A DNA stretch of 64,000 bases from CALNYZ01 sp942490945 (GCA_942490945.1 CALNYZ010000018.1:1240001-1304000); one strand, 5' to 3'. Shown: positions 33,413 through 42,578, counted from the stretch's first letter. Numbers and translations are program-made. The notes: generated by a model from the sequence alone, not told the origin.

Positions 33413-34171
33413 ATGGGATTACTGGACGAACTACGCAAACAGGCAGATGACAAGCGGCAAAGTAAACTTGCAGAAGCCCAACGTCAGGAACAGTTGACGC
33501 AGTATTACCGGGAGAATATCCATCCAAGAATGGCGAATATATACAGCCACCTTAATGAGCTAATCGAACACCTGAAAGTTATCAAGCCTGATATCAAAAC
33601 AGACTACGTCATGACTGCGGCGGGCGACAAGGCAACGTTATTCCAGAAAGAACACAAAATAGTGACGGACAGCGCAGACGAAATGAAAGAGATTTCATTC
33701 AGGTGCATTTGTGTTGGCGACAGCAAGATTCAATATGAAATCGAAAACAAGAAAAATATCGATAAACACATAGAATATTTCCAGCGCTATAACATCAAGT
33801 TCGATTCACGCCTGCACCGAAATGATAACCACCATATCACTCATGCAAAAATGACGGTTGAACCGGTGATTTCGCTGTTTGTGTTAATTAAAGGTGATAT
33901 AGAGACAGGTAAAATCATGTTTCGCTTTACCAATGTCGAAGCATTAGGGACACGCGAGCATATAATTGAACCTGAGCAAATCGATGATGAGTTTGTGGAT
34001 AATCTTATCAAATATATTGTTCGTGATGCGGATCATTTCCTGCAGCTCGATATGACTGCAGCAGCGAAGCGTAAATTGCAACAAAAGATTGAATATGAAA
34101 AATTGGTGCGCGAACGCGAATTACGCGAAGCCGAGCGTCAGTTTGAAGAAGAAAACAAGCGGAAAAAATAA
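33413..34171 (+). CDS. Unrecognised 252-residue protein, likely in the flagellar regulon
   Basis: I cannot name this family. The protein is cytosolic and charged. Its N-terminal helix (LLDELRKQADDKRQSKLAEAQ) and C-terminal helix (REAERQFEEENKRKK) look like coiled coils. The middle 170 residues form an alpha/beta domain with no recognised catalytic motif. A sigma28-type promoter lies 34 bases upstream and CAGGG serves as ribosome site. It stands just outside the flagellar block, separated from ycgR only by a tRNA gene. A role in motility or adhesion is inferred from the promoter and position. Confidence 0.7.
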   Translation: MGLLDELRKQADDKRQSKLAEAQRQEQLTQYYRENIHPRMANIYSHLNELIEHLKVIKPDIKTDYVMTAAGDKATLFQKEHKIVTDSADEMKEISFRCICVGDSKIQYEIENKKNIDKHIEYFQRYNIKFDSRLHRNDNHHITHAKMTVEPVISLFVLIKGDIETGKIMFRFTNVEALGTREHIIEPEQIDDEFVDNLIKYIVRDADHFLQLDMTAAAKRKLQQKIEYEKLVRERELREAERQFEEENKRKK

Positions 34172-34184
34172 CCGATAAAATAAC

Positions 34185-34261
34185 TGGTGCCCCCGACACG
34201 ATTCGAACGTGTAATCTATCCCTTAGGAGGGGATTGCATTATCCAGTTATGCAACGGGGGC
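34185..34261 (-). tRNA. tRNA-Arg (anticodon CCT)
   Basis: The leftward strand reads a full cloverleaf: acceptor GCCCCCG pairing with CGGGGGC, a D arm GCAT...ATGC, an anticodon stem ATCCC/GGGAT around the loop CTCCTAA (anticodon CCT), a T arm ACACG-TTCGAAT-CGTGT, and an encoded CCA end at 34185-34187. It decodes AGG. It stands alone between the 252-residue gene and ycgR. Single-copy Arg(CCT) tRNA genes are often used as integration sites, but no attachment repeat is seen here. Confidence 0.95.
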
Positions 34262-34360
34262 AAGAAAATATAGCGTCGTTTGCCAGCAACGTATATTAAC
34301 CCATTCCATATAAAGAATGAACGCCGTATTTATACCTGTTTCCGATTATTTGTGCTGTGT

Positions 34361-35068
34361 TTAAGGTGAGTGGGTCGATGTTTGTTGTTTCTGTTCACGC
34401 TGTACCTTGAACATAAAACTCTGAATTTGTCTGGACTTATCCTCGTCCATCTCAATAAATTTGCACGCGACCTTGTTAGAATCTTTTACGGATTGCCTGA
34501 TATCACATACATATGCTGCACAGGGCAAGGGTTCGGCGCCAGGGATTGCCAGCGACAATTTAACGGCCTGATTTTTGAGTGATTTGTCAGTTTTATGCGG
34601 GGTTTCTATACAAAGACCACCCAATGAAATATCCAGAACAGTACCTTCCAGTGTTGAATCCTGTTCGAAAATCCGGGCGTCGAATTGCCAGTTTTCTCCG
34701 AGGTCGAGTCTGTAGATTTCACGTCGCTGTGCATATTCAATTTCAGCTGGATAAATGGTGCGAAAGAATCTGACATGGTCCTTCTCGCCTGATTCGAGTA
34801 ATCGCGTTCTAAAACGGAAATTCACATCATTGTTTTTGCCACTTATGACGAATTCCTGACTTCGTAGTTCTTCGAGGTCAACTTCTGTGTTGAATTCGTC
34901 GAGCAGGAGGGTTTTGTTTTCGAAATCAATGCCGAGCAAATGTGATGTTAAATGCTGGTCAGCGGGATTCAGCTTTATTTTTACTTTATTGTAGTGATTG
35001 TATACATTTTTTAAAATTGAATGTATATAGAGGGGATCTTCAATAACAATTATTTTGTCATACGCCAT
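34361..35068 (-). CDS. ycgR: PilZ-domain c-di-GMP receptor, YcgR-type flagellar brake
   Basis: The 235-residue protein has an N-terminal YcgR domain (about 1-108) and a C-terminal PilZ domain. The c-di-GMP motif RxxxR is in QRREIYRLDLG near 114-124, and the DxSxxG motif is DISLGG near 146. When bound to c-di-GMP, YcgR slows the flagellar motor. It follows flgN by 17 bases, in the flgM-flgN-ycgR order known from pseudomonads. Confidence 0.9.
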   Translation of the reverse strand: MAYDKIIVIEDPLYIHSILKNVYNHYNKVKIKLNPADQHLTSHLLGIDFENKTLLLDEFNTEVDLEELRSQEFVISGKNNDVNFRFRTRLLESGEKDHVRFFRTIYPAEIEYAQRREIYRLDLGENWQFDARIFEQDSTLEGTVLDISLGGLCIETPHKTDKSLKNQAVKLSLAIPGAEPLPCAAYVCDIRQSVKDSNKVACKFIEMDEDKSRQIQSFMFKVQREQKQQTSTHSP

Positions 35069-35085
35069 AAAGTATCCGTTTTATC

Positions 35086-35571
35086 TCAGGCATGTATAGA
35101 AGTTGATTTACGGCTAACCGCGACAGATTTGCCCTTACTGCTGTAAGTTTCACTTTCTGTTGATTTGCCCTGTAATATCTCGAGCGCCGTTTCAGTGCGG
35201 CGGCGTTGACTCTCGATGATGACACCATTGATAGCATTCTGTTTTTCGCACAGTTTTGACAGGGCAGATATTGCTTCCCATAAACGGTCGACGTCGCTGC
35301 TTTGAGTCTGGTTAAATCTTGACAGGTAGGCTTCGACGCCAGTTTTACTAAGTTCCATTCCGGCATTTCTGAGAATAGCTTTACGCTCATTGTCCAGATC
35401 TTCAAGATTTTCGACCAGAAGTTGTTTGGCCGTTGTGAGGTCATTTAATTTTTCTGCATCCTGATTTGCCAGCGCTTCGTGTTCATCATCAAGTGTAAGC
35501 TTAAGCTGCTGCAGATAGGCGTGAATATCAATCAGGACCGGGTATAAATTGTTTTTTATGGGATTTGACAT
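35086..35571 (-). CDS. flgN: FlgN export chaperone
   Basis: The 161-residue protein is a long helical hairpin of the FlgN type, with L/K-rich heptads from residue 13 to 120 and a flexible C-terminal tail. It would bind the hook-filament junction proteins FlgK and FlgL and bring them to the export gate. It lies 39 bases downstream of flgM. Confidence 0.88.
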   Translation of the reverse strand: MSNPIKNNLYPVLIDIHAYLQQLKLTLDDEHEALANQDAEKLNDLTTAKQLLVENLEDLDNERKAILRNAGMELSKTGVEAYLSRFNQTQSSDVDRLWEAISALSKLCEKQNAINGVIIESQRRRTETALEILQGKSTESETYSSKGKSVAVSRKSTSIHA

Positions 35572-35610
35572 GATGCTGCTACCGATTGCCAGTGCGACCA
35601 GTTTCGTGCT

Positions 35611-35925
35611 TTATGCGTCGAAGGCAGATTCAAAATTAAGCATTTTGTCAGCGACACGCTCGGGGTTAATTCGGTAATCACCGGCTTTTAGACTGTCTTG
35701 CATATTTTTGACGCGTGCCGAATCAACCATCGGTTGATCAACCAGGCTGTCTTCGATCTCTTTCAGTTTTGCAGCGGTGCCTGTCAGGGTAACTTTGTCT
35801 GCTGTACTAGATTCATCAGCAGATTGCCCTTTGGCGGCTGCACCTGAATTTTTGACACCTTGGACATTGCGATCACCTGTCTGCTGTGACCGACCTGAAT
35901 TAATGCCCGAAATATCATTTGCCAT
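35611..35925 (-). CDS. flgM: Anti-sigma28 factor FlgM
   Basis: This 104-residue protein has a disordered, Gly/Ser-rich N-terminal half and the conserved FlgM C-terminal helices (VDSARVKNMQDSLKAGDYRI-type, then PERVADKMLNFE). It binds FliA until the completed hook exports it. Its own gene has a sigma28-like promoter, giving feedback. Confidence 0.92.
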   Translation of the reverse strand: MANDISGINSGRSQQTGDRNVQGVKNSGAAAKGQSADESSTADKVTLTGTAAKLKEIEDSLVDQPMVDSARVKNMQDSLKAGDYRINPERVADKMLNFESAFDA

Positions 35926-35970
35926 ACCTTTCTCCTGATAATGATGGCGTGGTATTACACTTATGCCTTA

Positions 35971-35997
35971 ATAGCGGACGCAAAGTATAATACTTTA
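35971..35997 (-). promoter_or_regulatory. Sigma28-like promoter of flgM
   Basis: Read on the minus strand: TAAAGTAT (35997-35990), 11 bases, TCCGCTAT (35978-35971). The -35 box and spacing fit FliA. The -10 box has 5 of 8 consensus bases and shares CGCTA with the fliC promoter. Confidence 0.5.
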
Positions 35998-36027
35998 GCT
36001 CAAATATTCATCATTTTACTAATTAAT

Positions 36028-36756
36028 TCACATAGTTACCCGCACTGTGCCGGGCGCTATGACAGTTGCCTGAAATTCACGCTTACTCTGGGTATTTTTT
36101 ACCCTAATACGGTCACCTTTACGCCCATCCATCATTGCCTTACCTTTGGCCCGTATCACCAGATTCTTCGATTCGGCCATGATGACAATTTCGTCGCCGC
36201 GTTTAACAAAACGCGGATGTTTGACCATACCCGGTGTGATCACTGTATCGCGACGGATGGTGCGTCGTGCGACCATGTCCTTGATCGAGCTGGTTTTTTC
36301 GAAATAACCTTGATGTAAATCTGATACATCTCTGCTAACCAGTTTGATATCCCCAGCACGAAGAATATGTCCGCGCGAGTAATCCTGTTTTGCTACAGCA
36401 ACACGGGTGAATTTCTGGATAGTAACGGGTACGAAGATCAACCAGTTTGCACCGCTGTTACACTTTACACCAAGGGTTGTTTGTCCCAATTCCCGAGTAT
36501 GGTTAGGCTTGAATATATTCAAATTCTTGCACGGGGTTAATTGCAATCGGCTGTCAATATTCCCAATTTGCGTTTTATACGTGTGCCCCGGATAGTGAGA
36601 AGCAAGGTGTACTTCAAGTTCCGCACGAATACTGGCAAGCGATTGCATATTCGCTGCCAGACCTGGCCGGTAAAAGGTCAATGTACAGAGCAGGCAAAGC
36701 AGGACAACCGTTGCCCATTTTGACATGTCAGTAATTTGACTACCTGTGAAATACAT
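36028..36756 (-). CDS. flgA: Flagellar P-ring assembly chaperone FlgA
   Basis: This periplasmic protein of about 242 residues has a signal sequence (KWATVVLLCLLCTLTFYRPGLAA) and a C-terminal SAF domain (VARRTIRRDTVITPGM ... KGDRIRVKNTQSKREFQATV). It helps FlgI form the P ring. AGGTGG seven bases before the ATG at 36756 decides this start over the GTG at 36765, which overlaps the ribosome site. It is transcribed away from cheV. Confidence 0.9.
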   Translation of the reverse strand: MYFTGSQITDMSKWATVVLLCLLCTLTFYRPGLAANMQSLASIRAELEVHLASHYPGHTYKTQIGNIDSRLQLTPCKNLNIFKPNHTRELGQTTLGVKCNSGANWLIFVPVTIQKFTRVAVAKQDYSRGHILRAGDIKLVSRDVSDLHQGYFEKTSSIKDMVARRTIRRDTVITPGMVKHPRFVKRGDEIVIMAESKNLVIRAKGKAMMDGRKGDRIRVKNTQSKREFQATVIAPGTVRVTM

Positions 36757-36835
36757 CTTAACCACCTGATTTAATTACTTTTAGCTAAATAAACACGTTT
36801 AATATTGCCAAGTAATTTCACTTCAACAGAAATAA

Positions 36836-36851
36836 TGCAATGCATGTGCCA
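36836..36851 (-). promoter_or_regulatory. Sigma54 promoter of flgA
   Basis: On the minus strand the sequence is TGGCAC-ATGCA-TTGCA, a perfect -24/-12 match. It lies 80 bases upstream of the flgA start. FleQ is the expected activator. Confidence 0.8.
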
Positions 36852-36896
36852 GTCTAATAATTATCCAATTTCATATGATTTAGCCTCTGTTTTGTT

Positions 36897-36923
36897 TCAA
36901 GTCGAATTGCTTTGAGCCGATAA
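36897..36923 (+). promoter_or_regulatory. Sigma28 promoter of cheV
   Basis: TCAAGTCG (36897-36904), 11 bases, GCCGATAA (36916-36923). The -10 box is a perfect FliA match with correct spacing. It lies 39 bases before the cheV ATG. Confidence 0.75.
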
Positions 36924-36962
36924 AGTTTAAGGTATTTTTAGATCATTAATGGGGAAGCTAGC

Positions 36963-37892
36963 ATGGCTGGAATATTGGATGGCGTCGACCAACGGACCAA
37001 TCTTGTCGGTGAAAATCGTCTCGAGTTACTACTGTTTACGCTCGGTGGTCGGCAACGATTTGGCCTGAATGTATTCAAAGTTCAGGAAGTGCTGCAGTGT
37101 CCGCCACTGACCAAGATTGCCAAATCACATCCAAACGTTGTCGGCATGACCAACATGCGAGGTAAAACCATTGCAGTCATTGACCTGGCATTAGCGATCG
37201 GAAAAAAGCCATTACGAGAAACTGAAAATCCATTTTTAATCATTACCGAATACAATCGCAGCATCCAGGGATTTCTCGCGGACAGTGTTGATCGCATTGT
37301 GAATCTGAACTGGGAAGAAATAAAGGCACCACCAAACGGTCTGGGCCGTAACAGTTATATGACGGCGGTTACCAATGTTGACAAGGAGCTGGTAGAAATC
37401 ATCGATGTTGAAAAAGTCTTTGCCGAGCTCGGTGGTGGTGAAGTCGAATTGTCAGAAGAGACCATGCATGTCGAGAAAGGTGAAGACAGGGTAATTCGTA
37501 TACTGATTGTGGACGATTCATCCGTGGCAAGAAATCAGATCAAACGGACCATGGACAAACTCGGCATAGAAACCATGCTGGCGAAAAATGGACGAGAGGG
37601 TCTGGAGTTATTAAAAGGTTTGACCAAGGACGGATCAAATATTATGCAACATCTCGATGCGATTATATCGGATGTGGAAATGCCCGAGATGGATGGTTAC
37701 ACGTTGACAACAGAAATTCGTGCAGATGACAGACTGTCGAATGTTCCACTACTGCTGCATACATCCTTAAGTGGCGTGTTTAACAAGTCAATGGTACAAA
37801 AAGTCGGAGCCGATCGATTTGTTCCAAAGTTTAATGCGGAAGAACTGGCAAATGAAGTAAAAGATCTGTTACAGGAAAAAGGCCTTCTTTGA
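36963..37892 (+). CDS. cheV: Chemotaxis coupling protein CheV
   Basis: The 309-residue protein has an N-terminal CheW domain (LELLLFTLGGRQRFGLNVFK, then VVGMTNMRGKTIAVIDL) and a C-terminal receiver domain (ILIVDDSSVARNQI, phosphosite in DAIISDVEMPEMDG near 240). It links chemoreceptors to CheA and is adjusted by phosphorylation. It is followed by cheR after 40 bases, an order shared with Vibrio and Pseudomonas. Confidence 0.95.
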   Translation: MAGILDGVDQRTNLVGENRLELLLFTLGGRQRFGLNVFKVQEVLQCPPLTKIAKSHPNVVGMTNMRGKTIAVIDLALAIGKKPLRETENPFLIITEYNRSIQGFLADSVDRIVNLNWEEIKAPPNGLGRNSYMTAVTNVDKELVEIIDVEKVFAELGGGEVELSEETMHVEKGEDRVIRILIVDDSSVARNQIKRTMDKLGIETMLAKNGREGLELLKGLTKDGSNIMQHLDAIISDVEMPEMDGYTLTTEIRADDRLSNVPLLLHTSLSGVFNKSMVQKVGADRFVPKFNAEELANEVKDLLQEKGLL

Positions 37893-37932
37893 GTTGTAGC
37901 AATTCACAGGGGATTGGATAATTTCACAAAAA

Positions 37933-38793
37933 ATGAATCAGGCTGTAACCAATCAGGTTCCTCATGCAACTCTGGCAAAAGAAGACTATGATATCTTCCG
38001 TCAGTTTCTTGAGAGTGCCTGTGGTATTGTATTGGGCGAAAACAAGCATTACCTGGTAACAAGCCGGCTGACACGTTTATGTAACGATTTTTCATTTCAG
38101 AATCTGAAAGAAATGCTGGATGCATTAAAGCACAATAAAAATTCTGAACTCAAGCAAAGCATCATCGATGCAATGACAACGAATGAAACCAGCTGGTTCA
38201 GAGACGCTTATCCATTCACTATCATGCATGATTCATTATTTCCTGAGCTGGCGAAGAAGAAAATTAATCCGATTAGAATCTGGTCTGCGGCCAGTTCATC
38301 GGGTCAGGAAGCCTATTCAATCAGCATGGTATTTTCCGAGTTTTTGCGTAAAAGTCCCGGTATCTATAATGGCAAGCTTGAGATAGTTGGTACAGACATC
38401 TCACCCTCCATGCTGAAGCTGGCGAATACAGCGAAATATGATGAATTGAGTCTGGCGCGCGGCCTGTCTGCGGAACGCATGAAAAATTTCTTTGTCGACA
38501 ATCAGGATGGCGGACAATCAGTCAAACCCGAAGTAAAAACCCGTTGTCGTTTTACAGAATTAAACCTCTTGAACAATTATTCACTATTGGGCAAGTTTGA
38601 TATCATATTTTGTCGTAATGTGCTCATCTACTTTTCACCCGAAATAAAATCAGATATTTTAAATCGAATGGCAAAATCTCTTAATCCCGGTGGCTATCTG
38701 ATCCTCGGCGGTTCTGAATCGCCAACGGGATACAGTGATGCATACCAGATGCAGCGTTTTCCGGCCGGCGTTATCTATTCTTTGAAGAACTGA
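37933..38793 (+). CDS. cheR: Chemoreceptor methyltransferase CheR
   Basis: The 286-residue enzyme has the helical N-terminal domain (FRQFLESACGIVLGENKHYLV) and the SAM-binding fold: RIWSAASSSGQEAYSI, GTDISPSML and FDIIFCRNVLIYF. It methylates Glu side chains of chemoreceptors. No extra TPR domain is present. Confidence 0.95.
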   Translation: MNQAVTNQVPHATLAKEDYDIFRQFLESACGIVLGENKHYLVTSRLTRLCNDFSFQNLKEMLDALKHNKNSELKQSIIDAMTTNETSWFRDAYPFTIMHDSLFPELAKKKINPIRIWSAASSSGQEAYSISMVFSEFLRKSPGIYNGKLEIVGTDISPSMLKLANTAKYDELSLARGLSAERMKNFFVDNQDGGQSVKPEVKTRCRFTELNLLNNYSLLGKFDIIFCRNVLIYFSPEIKSDILNRMAKSLNPGGYLILGGSESPTGYSDAYQMQRFPAGVIYSLKN

Positions 38794-38891
38794 ATTTAAA
38801 AAACAGTCAATCAGGTAAGAGATTGCCGCTCAGGCAAGCCCAAATTGCCGTAATGCTCATCTAAGTCCTTAATAATCAACACATAAAAAAA

Positions 38892-38907
38892 TGGCACAGC
38901 AGTTGCA
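38892..38907 (+). promoter_or_regulatory. Sigma54 promoter of the flgB operon
   Basis: TGGCAC-AGCAG-TTGCA is a perfect -24/-12 match, 33 bases before the flgB ATG. It should drive flgBCDEFGH and probably genes beyond under FleQ or FleR control. Confidence 0.85.
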
Positions 38908-38939
38908 CTATTCCTCTCGCAACAACAGAGGAATAGACA

Positions 38940-39341
38940 ATGGCACTTTCACTTGGTAACAGTTTCCAGCTTCATGAACAGGCGTTATACATCCAGTCAC
39001 GTCGTGCACAAATTCTGGCGGCAAATATGGCCAATGCTGATACGCCGCATTACAAGGCGATGGATATTAATTTTGGCCAGGCCTTGCAAAGCGCTGTTCG
39101 TAATCCTCTTGAAACGGACACCTTACGTAAAACAAACCCGCGTCATATTTCCAGTAAAAGAATGGCTGAAGGAATGGAGCCGATGTTCAGAATTCCAAGG
39201 CAATCATCGCTTGATGGAAATACCGTAGAAGCTGAAGCGGAAATGTCTGCCTTCAATGATAACTCAATTCGATATATCGCTACATTACGTTTTCTCAATA
39301 GCAAGATTGAAGGTTTAATGACGGCGCTAAGAGGCGAGTGA
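38940..39341 (+). CDS. flgB: Flagellar proximal rod protein FlgB
   Basis: This 133-residue rod protein has the N-terminal rod motif (RAQILAANMANADTPHYKAMDI) and a C-terminal helix (FNDNSIRYIATLRFLNSKIEGL). It forms the rod next to the MS ring. It is first in the rod-hook operon behind a sigma54 promoter. Confidence 0.95.
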   Translation: MALSLGNSFQLHEQALYIQSRRAQILAANMANADTPHYKAMDINFGQALQSAVRNPLETDTLRKTNPRHISSKRMAEGMEPMFRIPRQSSLDGNTVEAEAEMSAFNDNSIRYIATLRFLNSKIEGLMTALRGE

Positions 39342-39368
39342 TTCGCATAAGGGATAGGAGAAAGTATT

Positions 39369-39785
39369 ATGTCACTGTTTAATGTATTTGATATTTCTGG
39401 AAGCGCACTTTATGCGCAAACGCTTCGTCTTAATACGATTTCAAGCAACATGGCCAATGCCAACAGTACCAGCAGTAGCAGCGGACAAACCTACCGTGCC
39501 CGACTGCCTGTATTCGCGCCGATGCTAAACAATCCTTATGGTGACAAGAAACAACCCGCCGGAGTGAAGGTGTTGGGCATTGTGGAAAGTAAAAAGCCAT
39601 TACGACAGGAATATGAACCGGATAATCCGCTTGCAAATGAAGAGGGCTATATCTTCATGCCAAATGTCAACATGATTGAAGAAATGACAAATATGATATC
39701 AGCGGCACGCGCTTACCAGTCGAATGTTGAAGTAATGAATACCGCAAAGAAGATGTTAATGCGCACCTTGTCAATGGGTAAATAA
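39369..39785 (+). CDS. flgC: Flagellar proximal rod protein FlgC
   Basis: This 138-residue rod protein has the N-terminal helix LNTISSNMANANSTSSSSG and C-terminal VNMIEEMTNMISAARAYQSN with a trailing NTAKKMLMRTLSMGK, all typical of FlgC. GGATAGGAGAAAG before the ATG is a strong ribosome site. Confidence 0.95.
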   Translation: MSLFNVFDISGSALYAQTLRLNTISSNMANANSTSSSSGQTYRARLPVFAPMLNNPYGDKKQPAGVKVLGIVESKKPLRQEYEPDNPLANEEGYIFMPNVNMIEEMTNMISAARAYQSNVEVMNTAKKMLMRTLSMGK

Positions 39786-39800
39786 CGAGAGTAAAACGAA

Positions 39801-40532
39801 ATGAATTCAATTGATGATAAATTACCCGGCTTTGAGACTATCGGACTAAAGACCGATCAAAAGCCGCTTAAAGAGAAAAGCCTGGGCCAGGAAGATTTTA
39901 TGGAGCTGATGCTGGCACAGATGAATCATCAGGACCCTTTCAAGCCGATGGAGAACGGGGAATTCCTGACACAAATGGCACAATTCAGCGCGGTAAGTGG
40001 ATTAAAAGATATCAAGGATTCATTCAAATCATTATCAGAATCCATGCAGTCAAATCAGGCACTACAGGCAGCGAGCATGGTTGGCAGACAGGTGCTTGTG
40101 AAAGGTGCCAATGCTGATCTGTTGAAAGGAATGGATCTTAAAGGAACAATTGATTTAACAGCAGCAACTGATGAGTTGATTGTTAATGTGAAGGATAAAT
40201 CCGGCCAGGTTGTCAAACAAATAAATCTTGGCAGTCAGGCACCAGGGAAAATCGATTTCAAATGGGATGGAAAGATAGATTCAAAACCGGCAGACAAATC
40301 TTCTTTATCTGAACCAGGTTTGGCAAATCCCGCTGCCACTGAAACACAGGCAGTACCAGGCTCGTATGAGTTTGATGCATATATAACAGTTGATGGTGAG
40401 AAACAGGCTGTAAACACACTGGTGTTTGACAAGGTGGATAGTGTGTCAGTAGGAAATGCAACACAACCAATGATGTTAAATCTTGCGACAGGCAACAAGG
40501 TGAAGTTGTCTGAAGTATACAAAATTATGTAG
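39801..40532 (+). CDS. flgD: Hook-cap protein FlgD
   Basis: The 243-residue protein has the FlgD N-terminal motif EDFMELMLAQMNHQDPFKPM and ENGEFLTQMAQFSAVSGL. A beta-rich C-terminal region follows, with a Pro/Ala-rich insert (about 165-185). It caps the growing hook and is lost when the hook is finished. Confidence 0.95.
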   Translation: MNSIDDKLPGFETIGLKTDQKPLKEKSLGQEDFMELMLAQMNHQDPFKPMENGEFLTQMAQFSAVSGLKDIKDSFKSLSESMQSNQALQAASMVGRQVLVKGANADLLKGMDLKGTIDLTAATDELIVNVKDKSGQVVKQINLGSQAPGKIDFKWDGKIDSKPADKSSLSEPGLANPAATETQAVPGSYEFDAYITVDGEKQAVNTLVFDKVDSVSVGNATQPMMLNLATGNKVKLSEVYKIM

Positions 40533-40556
40533 TTAATTAGTAAAGGAGTATTAACA

Positions 40557-41813
40557 ATGCCTTTTCGTTCAGCACTAAGTGGTATTAATGCAGCCTCCGA
40601 AGACTTGCGGGTAATCGGTAACAACGTTGCCAACGCAAGCACGACAGGTTTTAAACAATCACGCGCAGAATTTGCTGATGTTTATGCAGCAACTGACGGT
40701 GCAGCATCCAATTCAATTGGTGCCGGTGTTCGCTTGTCGGCTGTTTCGCAGCAGTTTGGTCAGGGAAATATTGAATTTACTGACAGCAAACTGGATCTCG
40801 CTATAAACGGTCGTGGTTTTTTTGTGCTGGATGATAATGGTTCGCGTGCGTTTACACGGGCCGGGTCATTTCAGGTAGACCGGGAAGGCTATGTAACTAA
40901 TTCTTCAGGTTATAAACTGGTCGTCAATAATGCTACGGAAACCGGCGAAATTTCCGGTTCGGTTGGACCATTACGCCTGGACCGATCCAATATAATTCCA
41001 AATGCGACAAGTCGAATTGATGTGGGTCTGAATCTGGACAGTTCACAGAAAAAACCGTCTACGGCACCGTTTAATCCGGATGTTCCTTCGTCCTTTAATC
41101 ATTCAACTTCCCTGACTATATATGATTCGTTAGGGGCGCCACATTTATCAACAATGTATTACGTTAAAACGGCGAACCCCAACGAATGGGAAACCCATAT
41201 GTTCGTTGATGGCAAGAATGCCAAAGGTGGAGAGGCGCCACCATATTCCGGTGATACCCTGATGTTTGATGGTGCTGGCGGACTTGCGAGCATAAATGGT
41301 ACAGCGGTACCACCCGGGGAAATTACTTACCCATCTTTTTCAACCGGTACGGGTTCTGCTCCGATCGATCTTAAGCTGAATTTATTGTCAACCACGCCAA
41401 CCACACAGTTTGGTACAGCGTTTAATGTCAACGCATTAACACAGGACGGTTTTACATCTGGACGATTAAGCGGTATGGATATTGATGACACCGGCATAAT
41501 CCGCGCCCGTTATAGTAACGGTCAAACGCGCACATTGGGCCAGGTAACGTTGGCTGATTTTTCCAATCCACAGGGATTGCGACAACTTGGCGATTCAGCC
41601 TGGGCTGAAAGCTTTTCATCTGGTGTGCCACTGGTAGGTACCCCTGGTTCAGGCAGCCTTGGACAATTGCAATCTGGCGCATTGGAAACGTCGAACGTAG
41701 ACCTGACCGGACAGCTTGTGAAAATGATCACTGCGCAAAGAAATTTCCAGGCCAATGCACAGGTAATTACAACTGCCGATACGATTACGCAAACGATTAT
41801 TAACATTCGATAA
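40557..41813 (+). CDS. flgE: Hook protein FlgE
   Basis: This 418-residue protein has the N-terminal motif NAASEDLRVIGNNVANASTTGFK and C-terminal LETSNVDLTGQLVKMITAQ, with a trailing coil (NFQANAQVITTADTI). The central domain resembles other gammaproteobacterial hooks. Its length is near that of E. coli FlgE. Confidence 0.95.
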   Translation: MPFRSALSGINAASEDLRVIGNNVANASTTGFKQSRAEFADVYAATDGAASNSIGAGVRLSAVSQQFGQGNIEFTDSKLDLAINGRGFFVLDDNGSRAFTRAGSFQVDREGYVTNSSGYKLVVNNATETGEISGSVGPLRLDRSNIIPNATSRIDVGLNLDSSQKKPSTAPFNPDVPSSFNHSTSLTIYDSLGAPHLSTMYYVKTANPNEWETHMFVDGKNAKGGEAPPYSGDTLMFDGAGGLASINGTAVPPGEITYPSFSTGTGSAPIDLKLNLLSTTPTTQFGTAFNVNALTQDGFTSGRLSGMDIDDTGIIRARYSNGQTRTLGQVTLADFSNPQGLRQLGDSAWAESFSSGVPLVGTPGSGSLGQLQSGALETSNVDLTGQLVKMITAQRNFQANAQVITTADTITQTIINIR

Positions 41814-41837
41814 TGAATACATAGGTAGAAAATAATT

Positions 41838-42578
41838 ATGGATCGTATGCTTTATGTTGCCATGACCGGTGCCAAGCAAAATATGCTGGCACAAGGTATG
41901 AACTCAAACAATCTTGCAAATATCGGTACAACCGGTTTCAAGGCAGACCTCGATGCGGCGCGCAGTATGCCAATGTATGGTGCTGGCTATCCAACCCGCG
42001 TTTATGCCATGACTGAAAATGCAGGTATTGATTTTACACCCGGTACGATACAGGCAACCGGACGTCCACTCGACATCGCTGTAGAAAATGAAGGCTTTAT
42101 TGCGGTACAAGGTAGTGACGGAAATGAAGCTTATACCCGTGCAGGTAACCTGCGCGTATCACCGTCGGGTATTTTACAGACCGGATCCGGCCATCCTGTA
42201 CTGGGTGATGGCGGAATTATAACTGTTCCACCTTATAGCAAACTGGACATCAACAAGGATGGCAGCATTTCCATAATACCTGTTGGTGGAGACGCCAATA
42301 CTGCAGAAGCAATAAACCGGATTAAGCTGGTTAATCCGGATGTCAAACAGTTATATAAAAGCAATGACGGGCTGTTTAAATTAAAAGACGGCCAGGTATT
42401 GCCGGCTGATGCCAATGTGACAGTGATCAACGGTTCCCTCGAGGGAAGCAATGTAAATATTGCAGATACCATGGTCGGTATGATTGAGCTGGCCAGACAG
42501 TTCGAAATGCAGGTGAAGATGATGAAACTCACCGAAGAAAATGATGAACGTGCAAGTCAGTTATTGCAGTTGGTGTAG
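41838..42578 (+). CDS. flgF: Proximal rod protein FlgF
   Basis: This 246-residue rod protein starts MDRMLYVAMTGAKQNMLAQG with NSNNLANIGTTGFKADL, and ends with EGSNVNIADTMVGMIELARQ. It sits between flgE and flgG as usual. Confidence 0.95.
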   Translation: MDRMLYVAMTGAKQNMLAQGMNSNNLANIGTTGFKADLDAARSMPMYGAGYPTRVYAMTENAGIDFTPGTIQATGRPLDIAVENEGFIAVQGSDGNEAYTRAGNLRVSPSGILQTGSGHPVLGDGGIITVPPYSKLDINKDGSISIIPVGGDANTAEAINRIKLVNPDVKQLYKSNDGLFKLKDGQVLPADANVTVINGSLEGSNVNIADTMVGMIELARQFEMQVKMMKLTEENDERASQLLQLV

